Shown here: positions 25,001 to 33,501 of the stretch, in pieces | Layout: the number at the start of each line of letters is the position of its first letter | Position numbering within the stretch: position 1 is the first letter of the stretch | Source of the DNA: Chloroflexota bacterium | GTDB taxonomy: Bacteria; Chloroflexota; UBA11872; VXOZ01 | NCBI GenBank assembly: GCA_012270555.1 | Contig: JAAXIC010000007.1 | Coordinates: 1-42,487 of the forward strand | DNA: 42,487 bases | Direction: 5' to 3' | Position numbers and translations under genes: made by a program | Notes under the pieces: generated by a model | The model's database searches: none | What the model was told of the DNA's origin: nothing | What the model saw: only the letters and a program-made list of their open reading frames with translations

Positions 25001-25074
25001 TCGGGGTGCCCGGATTTGAACCGGGGGCCTCATGGACCCAAACCATGCGCGCTGCCAGACTGCGCCACACCCCG
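25001..25074 (-). tRNA. tRNA-Pro (anticodon UGG)
   Basis: A complete cloverleaf on the minus strand: acceptor CGGGGTG/CACCCCG, D-stem GCGC/GCGC, anticodon stem CATGG/CCATG with loop TTTGGGT (anticodon TGG), and T-stem CCCGG/CCGGG with loop TTCAAAT. The discriminator is A and CCA is not encoded, since the next bases are CCC. The surrounding gap 24917-25328 has no other gene except the terminator described below. Confidence 0.97.
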
Positions 25075-25261
25075 CAATGAAAGTCCACACTTGATTCTAT
25101 GCAGTCGGCAGGCCGCCGGTCAACTGCGCAGCTTTCACTAGGACAGAGAGCCACTCCCAATATCGATGCACTATCATGCCGCACTGCCACTCTTGGATGA
25201 AAGTGCGATGCCTCTATCGCCTCGCCAGCACTCTCCACAGTGAATGACAAACTAGCTGCAC

Positions 25262-25303
25262 ACAAGATAATAAGAAGAGGCACAGGCATAGTGCCTGCGC
25301 CTC
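25262..25303 (-). terminator. Rho-independent terminator of the sugar-binding lipoprotein gene
   Basis: On the minus strand an 11-bp stem, GAGGCGCAGGC paired with GCCTGTGCCTC (one G-U pair, arms at plus 25277-25287 and 25293-25303, 5-nt loop), is followed by a T-rich run (TTCTTATTATC). It lies 26 nt downstream of the lipoprotein stop codon at 25329. Confidence 0.78.
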
Positions 25304-25328
25304 TCCGCCCCAAAGCTAAGGATTAGCC

Positions 25329-26729
25329 CTAGCCGCTCATTGCGCTATCGAGTTCGGCTTGCTGGGTCGTCGCGAGCGTCTTCATTGCCTCTTCGGCAGT
25401 GATCTGCTCTTGCAAGACCTGGGCCGCGGCATCCAGGTACGCCCGGCGATAGTCACCCGCCGTCGCGATGGGCGGCCAGTAGGTCTCGCCGTACTGGGCC
25501 AACTGCAAGAAGACGTCAACATACGGCACGATGCGGTTGTCCGCGCCGACCTTGGCAATGTAGCCTTCCTTGAATTCGCCCAACTGGGCAATCACGCACG
25601 GGCCGTTGAGAGTCTCGTAGCCCATCTTGCCGGAGTTGTCGATGAACATCCACTTGTCGAACGCCCACGCCTCATCCGGATTGGCGGCGTTAACGGGAAT
25701 GGCATACATCCAGCCCTGCACCGAGTTGAAGCGGATGCCCGCTTCTGCGCCCTCGATCGTCGGCGGCAAGCCGATGCCATAGGGCAAGCCTTCTCCATTC
25801 GCATCCAAGCGGTCTTGCGCCCAGAAGCCGCTCGAGAAGAAGGCCAAGTTGCCGGTATACCACGGATATGCTGCGTGGTAATAGCTGCCGGATTCGCCGT
25901 GGAATTCGTTGATGGCCTCGTAGCCGCCCTGCTTCTTCGTCAACTCGGTGAGCCAGTTGAGCGTCTCGATGATCGCGGGATCATCCGGCGTCACCTTGCC
26001 GGTCTCATAGTTGTAAAACTCGCCACCAAAGAGGAAGGCAAGCCGTTCGCGGCCAAAACTCCGCCAATTCCAACCAAGGTGGCTAATCTTACCACCTTCA
26101 TTGCGATGGAGTTTGAGCGAGATCTCCTCCGTGTCCTCGAAGGTGTTCAGCGGGACTTCCGGATCTTCGCCAAAGGCCAAGTACATGTCCTTGTTCCAGA
26201 AGTAGACCACCCAGTCCGCGCCGCCCGGTACGGCGTAGAGCTTACCATTGAGGGAACTATCGTCCCACATCGCCTTGGTGAACTCTTCGCGGGTGTGCCC
26301 TGCCGCCGACATATACTCATCCAGCGGGCGAATGAGCTCATTGAACATGAACGGTCCCTGGAACACCCAGTTCGTGTAGTGGGTGTCCGGCGGGGAACCG
26401 GCGGCGATCGAGGCGATCAGCTTTTGCTCAATATCGCTTACGAATTGCCAGTCCAGCGCTATACCTGTATCGGCCTCAAAGGCCGGCCCATACGCGCCCA
26501 TGATGGTGGAATACGGCTCGCCCCACGCTGCGTTCCAAGCCACAACCGTGACCTGTTCCTTCTCCATCTCTTCCGCGGCAGGCTTGGCCTCTTCTTCGGG
26601 TGCCTCCATCTCCCCCTCGGCAGCCGGCATCGCAGCCGTACCGCAGGCGGCCAGGACAACCGCCGCAGTGCCACCGGCAGCCATAGCGAGGAAGCTGCGA
26701 CGCGTGACGTCAACATCCAGTTTTCGCAT
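25329..26729 (-). CDS. Tat-exported sugar-binding lipoprotein (ABC family-1 solute-binding protein)
   Basis: A 466-residue extracellular sugar-binding protein. The signal has a clear twin-Arg motif, TRRSFLAMAAGG, followed by a lipobox with Cys29 (LAAC), so it is exported folded by Tat and lipid-anchored. An acidic Ala/Glu/Pro linker (about 35-60) leads to the binding domain, with aromatic stretches such as TNWVFQGPF and YPWYTGNLAFF, and a C-terminal WMFIDNSGKMG region typical of family-1 sugar binders. It starts at ATG 26729 with AAGGAG upstream, a perfect -35 promoter at 26817-26845 and a terminator after the stop, so it forms a one-gene transcript. No permease is nearby. The GH15 glycosidase upstream is divergently transcribed and could act on the same sugars (inference). 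Confidence 0.9.
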   Translation of the reverse strand: MRKLDVDVTRRSFLAMAAGGTAAVVLAACGTAAMPAAEGEMEAPEEEAKPAAEEMEKEQVTVVAWNAAWGEPYSTIMGAYGPAFEADTGIALDWQFVSDIEQKLIASIAAGSPPDTHYTNWVFQGPFMFNELIRPLDEYMSAAGHTREEFTKAMWDDSSLNGKLYAVPGGADWVVYFWNKDMYLAFGEDPEVPLNTFEDTEEISLKLHRNEGGKISHLGWNWRSFGRERLAFLFGGEFYNYETGKVTPDDPAIIETLNWLTELTKKQGGYEAINEFHGESGSYYHAAYPWYTGNLAFFSSGFWAQDRLDANGEGLPYGIGLPPTIEGAEAGIRFNSVQGWMYAIPVNAANPDEAWAFDKWMFIDNSGKMGYETLNGPCVIAQLGEFKEGYIAKVGADNRIVPYVDVFLQLAQYGETYWPPIATAGDYRRAYLDAAAQVLQEQITAEEAMKTLATTQQAELDSAMSG

Positions 26730-26816
26730 AATGCCCTCTCCTTAGCGAGATGCCATGCTCCTGAAACCACTCCTAACCAATGCGAGCCCGTACTTGAGAC
26801 TCGCTTAGTTGGCGTT

Positions 26817-26845
26817 ACACTAGCACTTGAACTGCTATCTGTCAA
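26817..26845 (-). promoter_or_regulatory. Promoter of the sugar-binding lipoprotein gene
   Basis: On the minus strand a perfect -35 TTGACA (plus 26840-26845), a 17-nt spacer and an extended -10 (TGC followed by TAGTGT, plus 26817-26822) lie about 90 nt before the gene start. The 340-nt divergent gap 26730-27069 holds this promoter; I see no clear promoter for the GH15 gene on the other strand, only a TATGAT-like box at 27026-27031 with no good -35. Confidence 0.68.
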
Positions 26846-27069
26846 CCTGATTCTTAGTCTCCAGATGCCGTTGGCAACACACTGACTGAACCAACCCATA
26901 TCGGAAACTGAGATGTATACGGCTTAGCTTGTACGCGCAGGGTAATGGCCGCATGCGCGTCGGTCTTGCGCAGCCTTCGCTTTCGACCCCATTGCCCTGC
27001 GTCCTCGCACCTGTTTCGCGGCTGCTATGATATAACAATGCCACGGCTAGAACGTCTGGAGGTATGACT

Positions 27070-29049
27070 GTGCCGCGCGCGCTCACTATCGGCAATGGCA
27101 GCATGCTCGTCAATTTCGATGAGCACTATCGCATTCGCGATCTCTACTTCCCCAACGTCGGCGCCGACAATCATCTATCGGCCCGGCCCTCACGTGTCGG
27201 CGTTTGGGTTGCCGACCAGTTCTCTTGGCTGGGCGACACCGGCTGGGAGCTAGCGCCCGCCTTTCAAGAGTGTTCTCTGGTGACCCGCGCGCGGGCGTTT
27301 CACCCGCAATTGAACGTTGAAATCCAGTTCACGGACTGCCTCGACTTCGTGCGCAATTTGCTCATACGAAAGCTCCACGTCAACAATACCGGGGACATCG
27401 CGCGGGAGATTCGACTGTACTTCCACTATGAGTGGGAACTTTGGGGCCCCGATATTGGCGATACCGTTTTCTATCATCCGCCTACCCAGGCGCTCATTGC
27501 CTATAAGGGGCAGCGCTTCTTCCTCATGAATGCCACGGCCGGAGACAAGCCCGGGCTCAACGATTGGGCAACAGGGGTCTATACGGCAGAGGGAGCGCAG
27601 GGGTCGTGGCAGGATGCTGAGGACGGCTGGCTTTCGCGCAACGCCGTCTCCCGCGGCGAAGTGGATTGCGTGGGCATGCTCTCGCTAGGTGAGGTGCAAG
27701 CGGGAGAAACCCGCATGTGCTATCACTGGTTGGCAGCGAACACGAGCCTGGAAGCCGTATTGGATGACAACCGTCTCATACGGTTTCGTACGCCGGAAAC
27801 CTTCATTCACCGCACCCAAGAGTACTGGTCGTTTTGGGTGCGCAAACGCCAGAGCCCAACACCGGACATTCCGCAAGAGTTTTGGGACCTGTACAACCGC
27901 AGCCTGCTCACGCTCCGCACGCAAGTGGACAATTCCGGCGCAATCATCGCCGGCAATGATCCTGACATCGCCCGGGAGACCGGAGACACGTACAGCTATC
28001 TTTTTCCACGAGTAGGGGCGATTGCCGCCGTGGCGCTTGACCGCGCCGGGTACACGGACCTTACCCGCCAGTTCTACACGTTCTGCCGCCAGCTTCCCTC
28101 GCCGGAGGGATTCCTGTTCTCCAAGTACACGCCGCACGGCGCGGTAGGCAGCCTCAACCATCCGTGGGTGGACCCCGATGGCAGGGAGACGCTCCCGGTG
28201 GCGGCTGACAATACGGCGATGCTGCTGTGGGCGCTGGGTGAGCACTTTAGCTTAGATCGTGACTTCGACTATGTGCGCTCTCTCTACACCGATCTCGTGC
28301 AACCCGCCCTCGACTTCCTGCTTAGCCACCGCAATCCCGATACCGGACTGCCGCTGCCCAGTTTCGATCTGTGGGAAGAGACCTACGGCCTGCACGCCTA
28401 TACGCTGGCTGCTACGTGGGCGGGATTGCGGGCCGCCTGTACCTTCACCGCAGCCTTCGGACAGCCTGAACTCACCGCCGCCGCGGAAGAAGCCGCTACG
28501 CAGATTAGCCGCCAGTTCGATACACTCTTCTATGACGAGGAAACGGGGCGCTACGTCACCCGCCTCCGTATCTTCGGCACCCGTGAGCCAATTCCCGACC
28601 CCACCATAGACGCGAGCATCGCCGGTCTCTTTCTGTTCAGCATGATTTCGCCCGATGACGAGCGCATGCAGCGTACCATGTCCGCCGTACGCCAACAGCT
28701 CTGGTGCCATACGGAAGTTGGCGGTCTTGCCCGCTCGGAAAACGATCGGTTTCACCAGGTGAGCACGGACGTGGGGAATGTGCCGGGCAATCCCTGGGCC
28801 GTTACGACGATGTGGCTCTGCCGCTGGCACATCGTGCGTGCCCAATCCCTCGATGACTTGAAACCTGCGGCAGATCTCCTCCGGTGGGCGCAGCGCCATG
28901 CCCTCTCTACCGGCATGCTCGCTGAGCAATTCCACCCCTACACGCATGCGCCTTTGTCAGTAAACCCCTGCACCTGGAGCCACGCGGAGTTTCTGCTGGC
29001 GGTACAAGCGTATATCCAGCGTCACGGAGAGTTGGCCGGCCGCGTCTAG
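27070..29049 (+). CDS. Glycoside hydrolase family 15 (glucoamylase-type) enzyme
   Basis: A protein of about 659 residues with the GH15 layout. The N-terminal beta-sandwich domain opens with RALTIGNGSMLVNFDEHYRI, and the (alpha/alpha)6 catalytic domain follows. The catalytic acid lies in SFDLWEETYGLHAYT (Glu438 by the longer numbering) and the base region near the C-terminus in CTWSHAEFL. GH15 enzymes release glucose from alpha-glucans or act on related glucosides; the exact substrate is open. No signal peptide, so it is probably intracellular. The RBS GGAGG is only 1 nt before ATG 27064 but 7 nt before GTG 27070, so the GTG is preferred. It is divergent from the sugar-binding lipoprotein. Confidence 0.9.
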   Translation: MPRALTIGNGSMLVNFDEHYRIRDLYFPNVGADNHLSARPSRVGVWVADQFSWLGDTGWELAPAFQECSLVTRARAFHPQLNVEIQFTDCLDFVRNLLIRKLHVNNTGDIAREIRLYFHYEWELWGPDIGDTVFYHPPTQALIAYKGQRFFLMNATAGDKPGLNDWATGVYTAEGAQGSWQDAEDGWLSRNAVSRGEVDCVGMLSLGEVQAGETRMCYHWLAANTSLEAVLDDNRLIRFRTPETFIHRTQEYWSFWVRKRQSPTPDIPQEFWDLYNRSLLTLRTQVDNSGAIIAGNDPDIARETGDTYSYLFPRVGAIAAVALDRAGYTDLTRQFYTFCRQLPSPEGFLFSKYTPHGAVGSLNHPWVDPDGRETLPVAADNTAMLLWALGEHFSLDRDFDYVRSLYTDLVQPALDFLLSHRNPDTGLPLPSFDLWEETYGLHAYTLAATWAGLRAACTFTAAFGQPELTAAAEEAATQISRQFDTLFYDEETGRYVTRLRIFGTREPIPDPTIDASIAGLFLFSMISPDDERMQRTMSAVRQQLWCHTEVGGLARSENDRFHQVSTDVGNVPGNPWAVTTMWLCRWHIVRAQSLDDLKPAADLLRWAQRHALSTGMLAEQFHPYTHAPLSVNPCTWSHAEFLLAVQAYIQRHGELAGRV

Positions 29050-29092
29050 AAACAAGGTGGCGCAGGACTTACCCTCTAATTGATGGTAAGCC

Positions 29093-31129
29093 TCATTCGT
29101 CAGCCACCGGCACGAGACGCACGTTGAAATGGGCAACTTCGGTAGTCACGGGCGTCACGCCGCTCACGATAAGGGCGGCATGCTGCAATTCCTGACCGTA
29201 GTCATCTAACGAGAAAGAGACATCCATGCTGTCGTGCGCTCGCAGCATGACGCGCTCCACTGACGGCAGGCCGTCCACATAGCGTACAAGCTGTACGATA
29301 AAGTACTGCGGCAAGACGCCGTCCGTGCGGAAGAAGCCCCTCGCCTCCCAATCGCCGTCGGACTCCGCATCGTCGCTGAACTCGATGCCGCTAATGGAAA
29401 AGTCATCCACCAAGAAGCCCACACCGTTCACGGCATCATCGGTGACGTACTCGAAGCGGAGGAGTATGCGTTTGCCGACATAGTCGTCGAGATTTACCTC
29501 TTCATCGATCCATAGGGCAGCGTCCCCGCCACCGCTTTTGCCCGTAAACCCGTGGCCGAGGTTGTTTCCATTTGGGTTCTCCGTCGTTGTACTCATGCCC
29601 GGTAGAGTCTGCCACGTCTTACCGCCATCGGTTGAAGCCGCGACGTAGGCGTAATCAAAGTCTACTTCGATGTCATACCACGTCTTGAAGCGAAACACGG
29701 CAGTCACGGCATCCCGCAGATCGACCTCGCGCGTAAGGGAAGTGGCTGCCATGTCGGAGCGATTGCCCCACCAGACATGGGTGCCGCTGGGGGCAGTGGT
29801 AGGAAAGATACGTACCTGTGCCGCACCCCGAAAGTCCAATGTGTAGTTGCCCTGCGGTATGCGGAGGTCAACATACTTGGCCCCAAACTGTTTAACCGTG
29901 AGATTCTTATCCAGGGTCCGTCCGCGTGCAATCTCCTGAGGGCGCATGCGCGGCAAGCGCACATCGTAGTAATAGGCGCCTGCTGCCGGCCGTTCGTCGT
30001 CTATGTAGTTCGCCGCGGTCCAGTCGGCGAAAACGTCATTGAAGTCGACGGCGTACCCCTCACCCGCCAAGTACGCATCCACCGTTGCCTGGCCGCGCAG
30101 AGGCAACGCTATCAGCGTCCGCAGTTTTTCGTAGCCGCCGTAGTGCTGCGCGAAGTACTCCATGAAAAGATAGGCTGCCGCATAGTGCGGAAACACATCC
30201 CTTGGGTCCCTTGGATCGACGCTCCAATGCGTGAGCTGAACATCCGGGTTTGCCGCATACCAGGTGGCGATGCCACCCAGGCTATAGCCGCACAGCACCG
30301 AGGCGACCATCGAGGCCCCTTCGTTCAGCCATGTCTCCTGGGAGGCATTCTGGTTCCAGTGCACCATGTGTTGGAATTCGTGACAAAGCGTGGAGAGGTA
30401 GAATTCGGTTCCAGGACCGTATTCCTGCCCATCCACGTTTATGTAGAACATCTCGCGTTCATTGCTGAAGGGATTAACATCGCTTGGAAACTCATCGGCT
30501 GAAGAATAGTATCCTCCCACTCCGGGAATGCGGGCGTTGAGCACCGTGATCCTTGGATCGTTGTCTACGCCCGGACTCCACTCTTCTCCGTAGTATCTGC
30601 GCACAGTGGGGTAGATAGTCTCCTCAAACACCTGGATGGTCTTGTCGATGCCGGATTGAGGAATGTCCAGCCCCTCCTCCACATACATGTAGAGGTTTTC
30701 TGACTTGCCGCGCAGCTCCGCCCTAATCTGGTAATACGTACTGTTCGCGTCGTCGGCCACCCAAAACGTCTGCACCGTTCCCACTGCGTAATCCGGCTGT
30801 GCCGCGTTCACAATGCGGTCTACGTTTTGCGCGATACCTTTATAGCGCCTGCCCAGATCGAAGAGGTCGCGCTCCGGCTTCTCCGTTGCGAGAAGCCGTT
30901 GGAGGGTTTTCTCTGCCTGAGTGGCGGGCGCAAGCGGTTGGAAGGATTCAGCGGGAGGCGCAATGCCGGTCGGCTGCTCACCGTCAGGATAGAGTTCGTC
31001 CAGACCGGGTACGACCTGCGAGCACGCGACCATAAGGAACGAGGCCGCTAGCAACAGCGCAACGAATAAGGCCGCCATCTCCCGGCGGCCTTTGCACTTT
31101 GACAGCCCTTTAGTCCTGGGTATTCTCAT
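29093..31129 (-). CDS. Secreted zinc-metallopeptidase lipoprotein (immune-inhibitor-A-like)
   Basis: A protein of about 678 residues. The N-terminus has a basic n-region, a hydrophobic stretch (AALFVALLLAASF) and a lipobox MVAC, so it is a surface lipoprotein. The zinc motif HEFQHMVHW (His250, Glu251, His254) is followed by ETWLNEGAS, which gives the third-ligand Glu as in gluzincin-type peptidases. The C-terminal half has beta-rich, Asp-rich segments (GGGDAALWIDEEVNLDDYVG, VGFLVDDFSI) like those in immune inhibitor A. ATG 31129 overlaps the xerC-type gene by 20 nt; an inner ATG at 31078 is adjacent to GGGAG, which is too tight. It is convergent with the GH15 gene and probably cotranslated with the recombinase. 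Confidence 0.83.
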   Translation of the reverse strand: MRIPRTKGLSKCKGRREMAALFVALLLAASFLMVACSQVVPGLDELYPDGEQPTGIAPPAESFQPLAPATQAEKTLQRLLATEKPERDLFDLGRRYKGIAQNVDRIVNAAQPDYAVGTVQTFWVADDANSTYYQIRAELRGKSENLYMYVEEGLDIPQSGIDKTIQVFEETIYPTVRRYYGEEWSPGVDNDPRITVLNARIPGVGGYYSSADEFPSDVNPFSNEREMFYINVDGQEYGPGTEFYLSTLCHEFQHMVHWNQNASQETWLNEGASMVASVLCGYSLGGIATWYAANPDVQLTHWSVDPRDPRDVFPHYAAAYLFMEYFAQHYGGYEKLRTLIALPLRGQATVDAYLAGEGYAVDFNDVFADWTAANYIDDERPAAGAYYYDVRLPRMRPQEIARGRTLDKNLTVKQFGAKYVDLRIPQGNYTLDFRGAAQVRIFPTTAPSGTHVWWGNRSDMAATSLTREVDLRDAVTAVFRFKTWYDIEVDFDYAYVAASTDGGKTWQTLPGMSTTTENPNGNNLGHGFTGKSGGGDAALWIDEEVNLDDYVGKRILLRFEYVTDDAVNGVGFLVDDFSISGIEFSDDAESDGDWEARGFFRTDGVLPQYFIVQLVRYVDGLPSVERVMLRAHDSMDVSFSLDDYGQELQHAALIVSGVTPVTTEVAHFNVRLVPVADE

Positions 31130-31994
31130 CGTTCTCAGGCTCGGCGGCGCTTCGCGCTTCCGCAAGTTGAGCGTAGCGCTGCGTGGTGCTCGTGCTCGTG
31201 TGGCCGAGCATCGAGCGTACGCGCTGTAGGGGTACGCTGCCCTCGAGCGCGTGCGCGGCAAATGTATGGCGCAGCGTCTGGGGCGTAACCGCAGGCAGCC
31301 GCGCCGCGCGGGCATAGCCTTTCAGGATAAGCCAAAACCCCTGGCGCGTGAGACGCTGACCGCGATGATTGAGAAAGAGTGCTTCGCCGGAGCGCGATGT
31401 TTGCAATTGCGGGCGGCTCTCCGCGAGGTAGCGCTCTATAGCAGCCAAGCAGGTATCATCGATTGGCACTACGGATTGCTTGTTACGCGCGCGCAGAACA
31501 ACCTGCGGACTCTCTCTGTCCACGTCGTCTACGTCGATGCTAAGCGCCTCCGTAATGCGCAGGCCGGTGCTGTAGAGAAGTTGCAGAATGCTCAAATCGC
31601 GGAGTGCTTCCGGTGAGGACTTTTCCTCTGCGGCGGCAAACAGCGCTTTCACCTGAGCATGGGTGAGTACGGTTGGCACCATGCGCTCCACGTGGGTACT
31701 GCCGAGTTCCTTGGTCGGATCCTCAGCGACGATACCCTGCTCGCAGAGATAGCGGTAAAAGGAACGCACCGCGGCGACCTTCCGCGCCCGTGTCGATGCA
31801 CTATAGCCGCGATCCAAGAGGTCCTGCGCAAATGCTCCAACCCGGATGCGGTCTATCTGCCAGTTATCAACACCCTGTGCACGCAGGAATCTCGTCAACT
31901 GGGACAAGTCATTTTGATATGCGGCCCGCGTATTCGCTGACAGCTCTCGCTGCTGCATGATGTGATCGAGAAACGCAGAAATGGACTCTTCCAT
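31110..31994 (-). CDS. xerC: Tyrosine recombinase XerC/XerD-like
   Basis: A 294-residue tyrosine recombinase of the type that resolves chromosome dimers. The N-terminal SAM-like DNA-binding domain (residues 1-95) is followed by the catalytic domain with TGLRITEAL (first Arg), LRHTFAAH (His and Arg) and LGHTSTSTTQRY (His and nucleophile Tyr). XerC and XerD cannot be told apart here; the length and overall layout fit both. ATG 31994 has GAGGA 5 nt upstream. The 3' end overlaps the start of the metallopeptidase lipoprotein gene. No phage or integron features surround it, so a housekeeping role is the simplest reading. The 224-nt gap before pcm has no clear feature. Confidence 0.92.
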   Translation of the reverse strand: MEESISAFLDHIMQQRELSANTRAAYQNDLSQLTRFLRAQGVDNWQIDRIRVGAFAQDLLDRGYSASTRARKVAAVRSFYRYLCEQGIVAEDPTKELGSTHVERMVPTVLTHAQVKALFAAAEEKSSPEALRDLSILQLLYSTGLRITEALSIDVDDVDRESPQVVLRARNKQSVVPIDDTCLAAIERYLAESRPQLQTSRSGEALFLNHRGQRLTRQGFWLILKGYARAARLPAVTPQTLRHTFAAHALEGSVPLQRVRSMLGHTSTSTTQRYAQLAEARSAAEPENDENTQD

Positions 31995-32218
31995 CGTTGT
32001 CCTCTAGTCGGCCAATATTAGTGCCGGCTTCACTGTTACTGCATCCGGTAGGCTGGATGCCACTTTGCAAAGCCTACGCTGCGCGAAGCCTACGCCTCTT
32101 TTCCGCTATTCCTTGTGTGTGCTACACACGCTGTAGGCAACACGTCTTCAGGGAATTTGTGCACGGGGTATTTGGACTCCATGCTTTGCAGCATTATACA
32201 TGCAGCTAAACTGAGAGG

Positions 32219-32890
32219 CTACTCCCTGTCCTCGGGCCAGCCATATTCACCCACCAGCGGCACGAAGCGCACCGCGCCAAGATCACGTTGCTCAGTTTTG
32301 TTTTTCTTCCGCTGCAAGAAGAGGAGCGACTGGCTTTCACGACTGCCTACGGGAATAACGCACCGGCCTCCTTGCGCGAGTTGACCTAGGAGAGGCTTCG
32401 GGGTACGTGGCGCCGCCGCGGACACGATGATGGCGTCATAGGGCGCCTTACTCGGCCATCCTTTCGTGCCGTCGGAAACGTGAATCGCGTAGTTCGTGCG
32501 GCCTAGAGCGCACAGGCGGCGCTCGGCGCCGTCGGCGAGTTCCGCAAAGCGCTCGATAGAGACAACGTCTCGCGCCAAGCAGCAGAGAAGCGCCGTCTGG
32601 TAGCCGGAACCGGTGCCGATCTCAAGCACGTGCTCCTTGCCCGTCAGGGATAGCGCTTCCGTCATCAAGGCTACCACATACGGTTGGGAAATCGTCTGAC
32701 CCTCTCCGATGGGCAAGGGGTTGTCCCGGTACGCCTCGGAGCGCAAACTGTCGTCTACGAAATGCTCGCGGGGAACCTCCCCAATTGCATTGAGAATGCG
32801 CGTATCGCGAATCCCTTTTCTGCGCAGTGAGGAGGTCAACCGGATCCGTTGCAGCGTGGAAGAGTCTGTCGATCTTTCGCGCTCATCCAC
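32219..32890 (-). CDS. pcm: Protein-L-isoaspartate O-methyltransferase Pcm
   Basis: A 223-residue SAM methyltransferase that repairs isoaspartyl damage in proteins. Family blocks are IGEVPREHFV, the substrate-side GEGQTISQPYVVALM, the SAM motif VLEIGTGSGYQTALL, and the post-I block IIVSAAAPRTPKPLL-like VSAAAPRTPKPLLGQL. A short extension precedes the fold. The gene starts 2 nt after the stop of an O-methyltransferase gene in the same direction, so the two are co-transcribed and probably translationally coupled. The C-terminal ERED-like end is short. It is the last gene of the ppdK-OMT-pcm series. Confidence 0.95.
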   Translation of the reverse strand: MDERERSTDSSTLQRIRLTSSLRRKGIRDTRILNAIGEVPREHFVDDSLRSEAYRDNPLPIGEGQTISQPYVVALMTEALSLTGKEHVLEIGTGSGYQTALLCCLARDVVSIERFAELADGAERRLCALGRTNYAIHVSDGTKGWPSKAPYDAIIVSAAAPRTPKPLLGQLAQGGRCVIPVGSRESQSLLFLQRKKNKTEQRDLGAVRFVPLVGEYGWPEDRE

Positions 32891-32892
32891 AA

Positions 32893-33459
32893 TTAGCCCT
32901 TCTTGTACGTCACCTCTTCTCCCGTCCCAATGGGCACGAGGACGCTCACACAGTTTGGATGGTTTCGCGCCTTGTCGAAGTAGTCGGTCAGGTATTCACC
33001 GTGGGAGACGGCGTTATCGGCCACGATGACACCGCCCGGGGAAAGCCGGGGATAGATCAGATCGAAATAGGCCGCATAGTCTTCCTTAGCCGCATCGAGA
33101 AAAACGAGATCGTATGGTCCTGCGAGTGCAGCCAAGGTCTGTTTCCCGTCACCCTGAATCACGGTGATGATGTCCGACAAGCCGGCCTTGGCAAAATTCG
33201 CTTCGGCCACGGCGACTTTCTCAGCCTCGAGTTCCAGAGTAGTGATGCTGGCGCCGACAGCACGCGCGGCCAACCCAGTCCAGAGAGTAGAATAGCCGTG
33301 AAACATCCCGATCTCGAGAATGCGCTTGGGTTTGGTGATGTGCACCAGCACGTGGAGAAACTTGCCGGTTTCCGGGGGTACGCTAATCCGCACTTGGCCC
33401 CATTCTTCCGGCTGTTCTTCCAGCGCCCGCAAGAGATCGGCATCTGCAATTGAGCCCAC
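32893..33459 (-). CDS. Class I SAM-dependent O-methyltransferase (family 3)
   Basis: A 188-residue O-methyltransferase of the caffeoyl-CoA/catechol type. The SAM motif is EIGMFHGYSTLW, with acidic LELEAEKVAVAE following. The divalent-metal Asp lies in LVFLDAAKEDY and again in VIVADNAVSHG. Homologues methylate diverse hydroxyl groups, so the substrate is unknown. The start is GTG 33459, with GAGGAGGG upstream at good spacing. It is 42 nt after ppdK and 2 nt before pcm, so the three form an operon, though no functional link between PPDK and the methyltransferases is obvious. Confidence 0.9.
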   Translation of the reverse strand: MGSIADADLLRALEEQPEEWGQVRISVPPETGKFLHVLVHITKPKRILEIGMFHGYSTLWTGLAARAVGASITTLELEAEKVAVAEANFAKAGLSDIITVIQGDGKQTLAALAGPYDLVFLDAAKEDYAAYFDLIYPRLSPGGVIVADNAVSHGEYLTDYFDKARNHPNCVSVLVPIGTGEEVTYKKG

Positions 33460-33501
33460 GGTACCCTCCTCAGGAGTATCGAATTACGTCATGGCTATCT
33501 G

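Noticed and set aside
25359-26885. Long plus-strand open frame of 508 codons over the sugar-binding lipoprotein
   Set aside because: It is the antisense of a clear Tat lipoprotein gene with promoter, RBS and terminator, and its translation has no recognisable domain; GC-rich codon use opens antisense frames here.
27003-27031. Promoter for the GH15 gene with TATGAT at 27026
   Set aside because: The -35 region at the proper distance (CCTCGC) does not resemble TTGACA, so only the -10-like box is seen.
29050-29092. Weak hairpin CTTACC/GGTAAG between GH15 and the metallopeptidase
   Set aside because: The stem is only 6 bp with a long loop and no T-run, so it cannot be called a terminator.
31110-31994. 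XerC-like gene as part of an integron or prophage
   Set aside because: No attachment sites, cassette array, phage genes or tRNA junction nearby; it looks like a housekeeping recombinase.
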